Source of the DNA: SIG588 sp045599305
GTDB taxonomy: Bacteria > Bacillota > Clostridia > Oscillospirales > Acutalibacteraceae
Direction of reading: 5' to 3'
Length of the DNA: 26,397 nucleotides
Assembly: GCA_045599305.1 (NCBI GenBank)
Contig: JAZRVU010000038.1
Span: 1-26,397, forward strand
Shown: positions 23,349 to 26,397 of the stretch, in pieces
Position numbering within the stretch: the first letter of the stretch is position 1
How the letters are laid out: every line of letters begins with the position of its first letter
The notes under the pieces: model-generated
Database searches by the model: none
What the model was told of the DNA's origin: nothing
Seen by the model: only the letters and a program-made list of their open reading frames with translations
Made by a program: the position numbers and the translations under genes

Positions 23349-23789
23349 ATGACTTCTTCTGTGTCGGTGCGGCTGCTGCGCAGCGGTGCCCGCCTGCCCA
23401 CCTACGGCTCGGCCGAGGCGGCAGGCGCCGATCTCTATGCCTGCGTGGAAAGCGCCGTGACCGTGGCCCCCGGCGAAACGGCGATGATCCCCATCGGTAT
23501 CGCGGTGGAATTGCCCGTGGGCACGGTGGGGCTGATCTATGCCCGCAGCGGCCTTGCCTGCAAGCGCGGGCTGGCTCCCGCCAACAAGGTCGGGGTGATC
23601 GACAGCGATTATCGCGGGGAACTGATGGTGGCGCTGCACAACCACGGCACCTGCCCCCAGACGGTGGAGCCGGGCGAGCGGGTGGCGCAGTTGGTCATCA
23701 CGCCGTATGTGACGGCCGAGTTCGCCGTCAGTGAGGCGCTTTCCGAAACCGACCGCGGTGCGGGCGGCTTTGGTTCCACAGGTAAGTAA
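23349..23789 (+). CDS. dut: Deoxyuridine triphosphatase (dUTPase)
   Basis: A 146-residue trimeric-type dUTPase hydrolysing dUTP to dUMP and pyrophosphate. All five motifs are present: I GADLYA (26-31), II YARSGLACKRGL (64-75), III GVIDSDYRGEL (82-92, Tyr88 stacking on uracil), IV ERVAQLVI (110-117) and V GAGGFGSTG (137-145). The ATG at 23349 is used; TTG three bases before it is less likely. AAAGGA is upstream, overlapping the end of the dehydratase gene. Its position behind a polysaccharide operon has no obvious functional meaning. Confidence 0.97.
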   Translation: MTSSVSVRLLRSGARLPTYGSAEAAGADLYACVESAVTVAPGETAMIPIGIAVELPVGTVGLIYARSGLACKRGLAPANKVGVIDSDYRGELMVALHNHGTCPQTVEPGERVAQLVITPYVTAEFAVSEALSETDRGAGGFGSTGK

Positions 23790-23816
23790 ACGGCAGACCG
23801 AAAAGGAGACGATCGT

Positions 23817-24770
23817 ATGGGGCTGCAGGAAGGACGCCGGGAGCATCTGCTGCCGGATGAACTGTCCGCACAGGATCTGGCGCGCCGCGAGGAGCGGCAT
23901 CTGGAGCAGCAGATCACGCTGCGCCGTGCCTACGGCCGGACGCAGAATCTGCTGCTGGCGGCGGCGATCATCACGCTGGCCACCGTGCTGATATTCCCGC
24001 GCCGGTATAAGTTATCCTTTCCGCTCACATCCCAGTTGGCACAGCTTTGCATGGCCTACGGCTATCAGGGCAACATGGTGCTGGGCTTTGGGCTGGCACT
24101 GCTGGTGGGCGGGATATTCCTGCTGCTGTGGTGGCTCTCCCGCCGACATGAGCGCTGGATGATCGTGGCGGCGGTGTTCACCCTGCTCGACGGCGCCGGC
24201 TGCTTCTTCATGCTGAACGTGGTCAATTACGATCATCGGATGTTTCAGGAAAGCGCCGGGCTGGACGTGGCCGCCGGTGTACCCACACTGCCCCACTCGG
24301 TCTATGATTATATGCTGGTCTTCTTCATCGTGGTGGCCGTCCACCTGCTGGTGGCAGGCTATTTCATCTACGGTGCGGTGCAGGGCAAGCGCCTGCGTCA
24401 GGTGCCGCCGGTGAGTATTCTGGAGCGGCAGGTGGAGAAAAAGGTCTATCACGAAGAGGTGGACTACACCGAGCATCCCGAGGAACGCACCGAGCCTCTG
24501 CGCCCTGTCGATCCGGCCTCCGTGCGGCTGATCCGCGCGAAGGTGGGGGAGATGACGGTGGAGGTATCCCGTGCCTTCGGCGTCACGGCGCTGGTGGTGG
24601 ACGGGCAGGTCTATAACGACCAGAAGGGCGAGGTGGAGCCGACCTATCGACTGCGCGCCTGTGTGAACGGGGTGCATCTGCTGGCCGAGCATCTGCCGCA
24701 GGACGGTTACAGCCTGATGACGCTCTATGCCGATGGCGTGGCTGTCGGAGAGAAAAAGCGGTATCTGTGA
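23817..24770 (+). CDS. Four-helix membrane protein of unknown function
   Basis: A 317-residue protein I do not recognise. AAAAGGAG lies well placed before the ATG. A charged, probably helical N-terminus (residues 1-42, rich in Glu, Gln and Arg) is followed by membrane segments at about 45-61, 88-111, 115-136 and 164-188, then a Glu-rich linker (about 205-232) and a compact beta-rich C-terminal domain (about 235-317) with VEVSRAFGVTALVVDGQVYNDQ and YSLMTLYADGVAVGEKKRYL, which reads like a small sensor or carrier-like domain. Both soluble parts are probably cytoplasmic. It is 27 bases after dut and 13 before the next small gene, so it is co-transcribed with both. Confidence 0.75.
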   Translation: MGLQEGRREHLLPDELSAQDLARREERHLEQQITLRRAYGRTQNLLLAAAIITLATVLIFPRRYKLSFPLTSQLAQLCMAYGYQGNMVLGFGLALLVGGIFLLLWWLSRRHERWMIVAAVFTLLDGAGCFFMLNVVNYDHRMFQESAGLDVAAGVPTLPHSVYDYMLVFFIVVAVHLLVAGYFIYGAVQGKRLRQVPPVSILERQVEKKVYHEEVDYTEHPEERTEPLRPVDPASVRLIRAKVGEMTVEVSRAFGVTALVVDGQVYNDQKGEVEPTYRLRACVNGVHLLAEHLPQDGYSLMTLYADGVAVGEKKRYL

Positions 24771-24783
24771 AAGGAGCACATAA

Positions 24784-25023
24784 ATGAAAAAGCGGATAGC
24801 GATCGCGCTGATCGTGGCCGCTCTCATCCTGCTTGTCCCCATTCCGTGCGGGATGTGTAAGGATGGCGGCACCAGAGTGTACCAGTCGCTCACCTATAAG
24901 CTCGTGATCTGGAACCGGCTTTATGCGGAGAAAGAGGGCAAATATCACAAAACGGCCGTCTACTGGCTGGCAGACGGCTGCAAGAGCCTTGATGAACTGT
25001 GGGAGCGGGAACGCCCCGTATAA
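24784..25023 (+). CDS. Small exported or membrane-anchored protein of unknown function
   Basis: A 79-residue protein with AAAGGAG before the ATG and a hydrophobic N-terminus (residues 4-20, LIVAALILLVPIP), then CKDGGTRVYQSLTYKLVIWNRL. Small Firmicute proteins with this KDGGTR-Y-(S/A)LTYK-(I/V)-WN pattern are common and uncharacterised (from memory). A short amphipathic C-terminus follows. It is the last gene before the bidirectional terminator at 25032. Confidence 0.75.
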   Translation: MKKRIAIALIVAALILLVPIPCGMCKDGGTRVYQSLTYKLVIWNRLYAEKEGKYHKTAVYWLADGCKSLDELWERERPV

Positions 25024-25031
25024 TGTATAAT

Positions 25032-25065
25032 AAAAGGCCTGAAGCCAACGGCTTCGGGCCTTTTT
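25032..25065. terminator. Bidirectional terminator between the small protein gene and mrp
   Basis: AAAAGGCCTGAAGCC pairs with GGCTTCGGGCCTTTT (one G-T type pair) around a 3-nt loop, with a T tract on the plus strand and A residues on the other side. It separates converging transcripts. Confidence 0.9.
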
Positions 25066-25073
25066 CTGTTCTT

Positions 25074-25895
25074 TTATTTCAGCAGTGCTTCCACCGCATC
25101 CACCGCGGGGTCGATCTCCTCGCACACCACGCGCTCGATCTCGCCCTCGTCGCACAGGCGGGCGATATCGCTGTTGATGGGCAGTTCGGCGAGCACCTTC
25201 ACGCCCATGTCGGCGGCCGATTTCAAAAACGCTTCCTGCGAGCCGAACACGTCGATACGGCGGCCGCAGTCCGGGCAGATGACGCCGCTCATGTTTTCGA
25301 CCATGCCGAGCACGTCGATGTTCAGCAGGCCGGCCATCTTGTAGGCCTTGTCCACCACCATCTGCACCAGCGACTGGGGGGTGGAGACGATCACGGTGGC
25401 ATCCACCGGCAGCGACTGATACACCGTCAGCGGCACATCACCGGTTCCCGGTGGCATGTCGATGAGCAGCACATCCAATTCGCCCCAGGCCACGTCGGTC
25501 CAGAACTGGGTGACGGCACCGGCCAGCACCGGGCCGCGCCACACCACCGGCTGCGTCTCGTTTTCGAGCAGCAGATTGATGGACATCACCTTGATGTTCA
25601 TGTGGGTCTCCTCCGGCAGAATGCCCATGGCGGAGCCCTTGGCCTTGTTCTTCAGGCCGAATGCCTTGGGGATGGAGGGGCCGGTGATATCGGCATCCAG
25701 AATGCCGACACGCCAGCCGCGGCGTGCCAGCATGACTGCCAGCAGTGCGGTGACGGAGGACTTGCCCACGCCGCCCTTGCCGCTGCTCACGGCCACGACT
25801 TTCTTGATTTCGCTGAACTCGTTCAGCTTGGCGTGAAGATCCTGCTCTTCACATTTTTGGCTGCAGTTGCTGCAGTCATGGGAACATTCGCTCAT
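25074..25895 (-). CDS. mrp: Mrp/NBP35-type P-loop ATPase, iron-sulfur cluster carrier
   Basis: A 273-residue cytoplasmic protein of the Mrp/ApbC family that carries Fe-S clusters to apo-proteins. It has an N-terminal Cys cluster (CSHDCSNCSQKC, residues 4-15) resembling that of NBP35, the deviant Walker A GKGGVGKS, Walker A' GILDADITGPSIPK, and Walker B VLLIDMPPGTGD. The CPDCG motif near residue 212 is the conserved cluster-binding CXXC pair. GGAAGG precedes the ATG. It lies 40 bases downstream of the comM-like gene on the same strand and probably shares its transcript. Confidence 0.95.
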   Translation of the reverse strand: MSECSHDCSNCSQKCEEQDLHAKLNEFSEIKKVVAVSSGKGGVGKSSVTALLAVMLARRGWRVGILDADITGPSIPKAFGLKNKAKGSAMGILPEETHMNIKVMSINLLLENETQPVVWRGPVLAGAVTQFWTDVAWGELDVLLIDMPPGTGDVPLTVYQSLPVDATVIVSTPQSLVQMVVDKAYKMAGLLNIDVLGMVENMSGVICPDCGRRIDVFGSQEAFLKSAADMGVKVLAELPINSDIARLCDEGEIERVVCEEIDPAVDAVEALLK

Positions 25896-25935
25896 GTGAA
25901 ACCTTCCTTTCGGGAAATATGATTAACCGTTTTAT

Positions 25936-26397
25936 TCACCGCTGCCAGTATTTGCGATCCAGGCTGCGGTACTGTACCGCCTCCGCCACGTGCGGCGTGT
26001 CGATGACGTCGCTGCCGGCGAGGTCGGCAATGGTGCGGGCGACCTTCAGAATGCGGTCGTACGCGCGTGCGGAAAGACCCATGCGGTCGAATGCGGCGCG
26101 CAGCACCGCCTCGGCGCCCGGTGTCAGCGGGCAGAGGGCCTTGAGAAGATTGCTGGGGATGTGTGCGTTGCAGACGATGCCTTCCGCGCCCTTGGCGGCG
26201 GCAAAGCGGTCAAGCTGCCGCTGCCGTGCCGCGTTGACGCGCAGCCGGATATCGGCCGAGCTTTCCGCCGGCTGTTTGGAGGCCAGTTGGGTGAATTCCA
26301 CCGGCGGCACGTCGATATGCAGGCGGATGCGGTCAAGCAGCGGGCCGGAGATACGGGCCAGATAGTGCTGCACGGCGGTGGCATTGCAGGTGCAGGG
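25936..26397 (-). CDS. comM: ComM/YifB family Mg-chelatase-like AAA ATPase (C-terminal part)
   Basis: 153 C-terminal codons are visible and the gene continues past the right edge. The pattern is typical of the family after the AAA core: PCTCNATAVQHYLARISGPLLDRIRLHIDVP, then a helical stretch and the C-terminal Mg-chelatase subunit domain GLSARAYDRILKVARTIADLAG, ending RSLDRKYWQR before TGA. In the best studied case ComM is a hexameric helicase promoting branch migration during natural transformation. Its role in Clostridia is less clear. A GTG inside the visible part is not the real start. Confidence 0.92.
   Translation of the reverse strand, partial: PCTCNATAVQHYLARISGPLLDRIRLHIDVPPVEFTQLASKQPAESSADIRLRVNAARQRQLDRFAAAKGAEGIVCNAHIPSNLLKALCPLTPGAEAVLRAAFDRMGLSARAYDRILKVARTIADLAGSDVIDTPHVAEAVQYRSLDRKYWQR

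Noticed and set aside
21488..23401. Long minus-strand open frame opposite the CapD-like gene
   Set aside because: It is a His/Gln-rich shadow of the dehydratase coding strand; there is no plausible start site or domain.

Overview
The window looks like a chromosomal segment of a high-GC, low-copy-repeat anaerobic Firmicute (class Clostridia, probably a gut or animal-associated lineage). The reasons are two T-box riboswitches (Trp and Ile), AGGAGG-type ribosome binding sites throughout, a type-2-like isoleucyl-tRNA synthetase, a FeoA-FeoB fusion with the Cys-rich FeoB partner, an Mrp/NBP35 protein, and an L-fucose/fucosidase locus typical of mucin-exposed bacteria. Taxonomy is inferred from gene content only.

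Layout, left to right. 1-1283 (minus): trpB (3' end outside the window) behind a T-box with a TGG specifier and a TTGACA-17-TACAAT promoter. 1307-3759 (minus): a polar amino-acid ABC importer (lipoprotein, permease, ATPase) with promoter, leader inverted repeat and terminators. 3843-7696: a divergent fucose locus, with an AraC regulator (minus) facing fucI and a GH29 alpha-L-fucosidase (plus), whose promoters overlap. 7698-10273: ferrous iron uptake (FeoA-FeoB fusion, FeoB-associated Cys-rich protein) behind a DtxR-like operator. 10281-11521: a single-gene UDP-GlcNAc 2-epimerase (CapG/WbjD-like). 11588-15044 (minus): ileS with its own T-box and promoter. 15099-23341: a polysaccharide-assembly operon: ABC exporter, CpsB-type PHP tyrosine phosphatase, membrane-anchored Ig-like protein, two tandem Wzz/BY-kinase fusions (the first with a (Tyr-Gly)10 tail), and a CapD/PglF-type nucleotide-sugar dehydratase. 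23349-25023: dut plus two proteins of unknown function. 25074-26397 (minus): mrp and the 3' part of a comM/yifB gene.

The most striking observation is translational. Two otherwise intact, conserved genes, the GH29 fucosidase (codon 28) and the CpsB-like phosphatase (codon 144), are each interrupted by a single in-frame TAG. In both, the downstream frame continues without further damage to a normal stop and carries essential residues. At the same time none of the 21 gene ends visible here uses TAG (10 TAA, 11 TGA). This fits TAG being read as an amino acid in this organism (reassignment or efficient amber suppression). Two independent nonsense mutations remain the competing explanation. No suppressor tRNA or release-factor gene lies in the window, so the sequence alone cannot decide.

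How the parts work together: the Trp and Ile T-boxes couple synthesis and charging to uncharged tRNA. The fuc locus would release and isomerise L-fucose from host or plant glycans under AraC control. Feo supplies Fe(II). The exopolysaccharide operon would couple a kinase/phosphatase phosphotyrosine cycle to chain-length control and export, a cycle that depends on whether the TAG in the phosphatase is read through.
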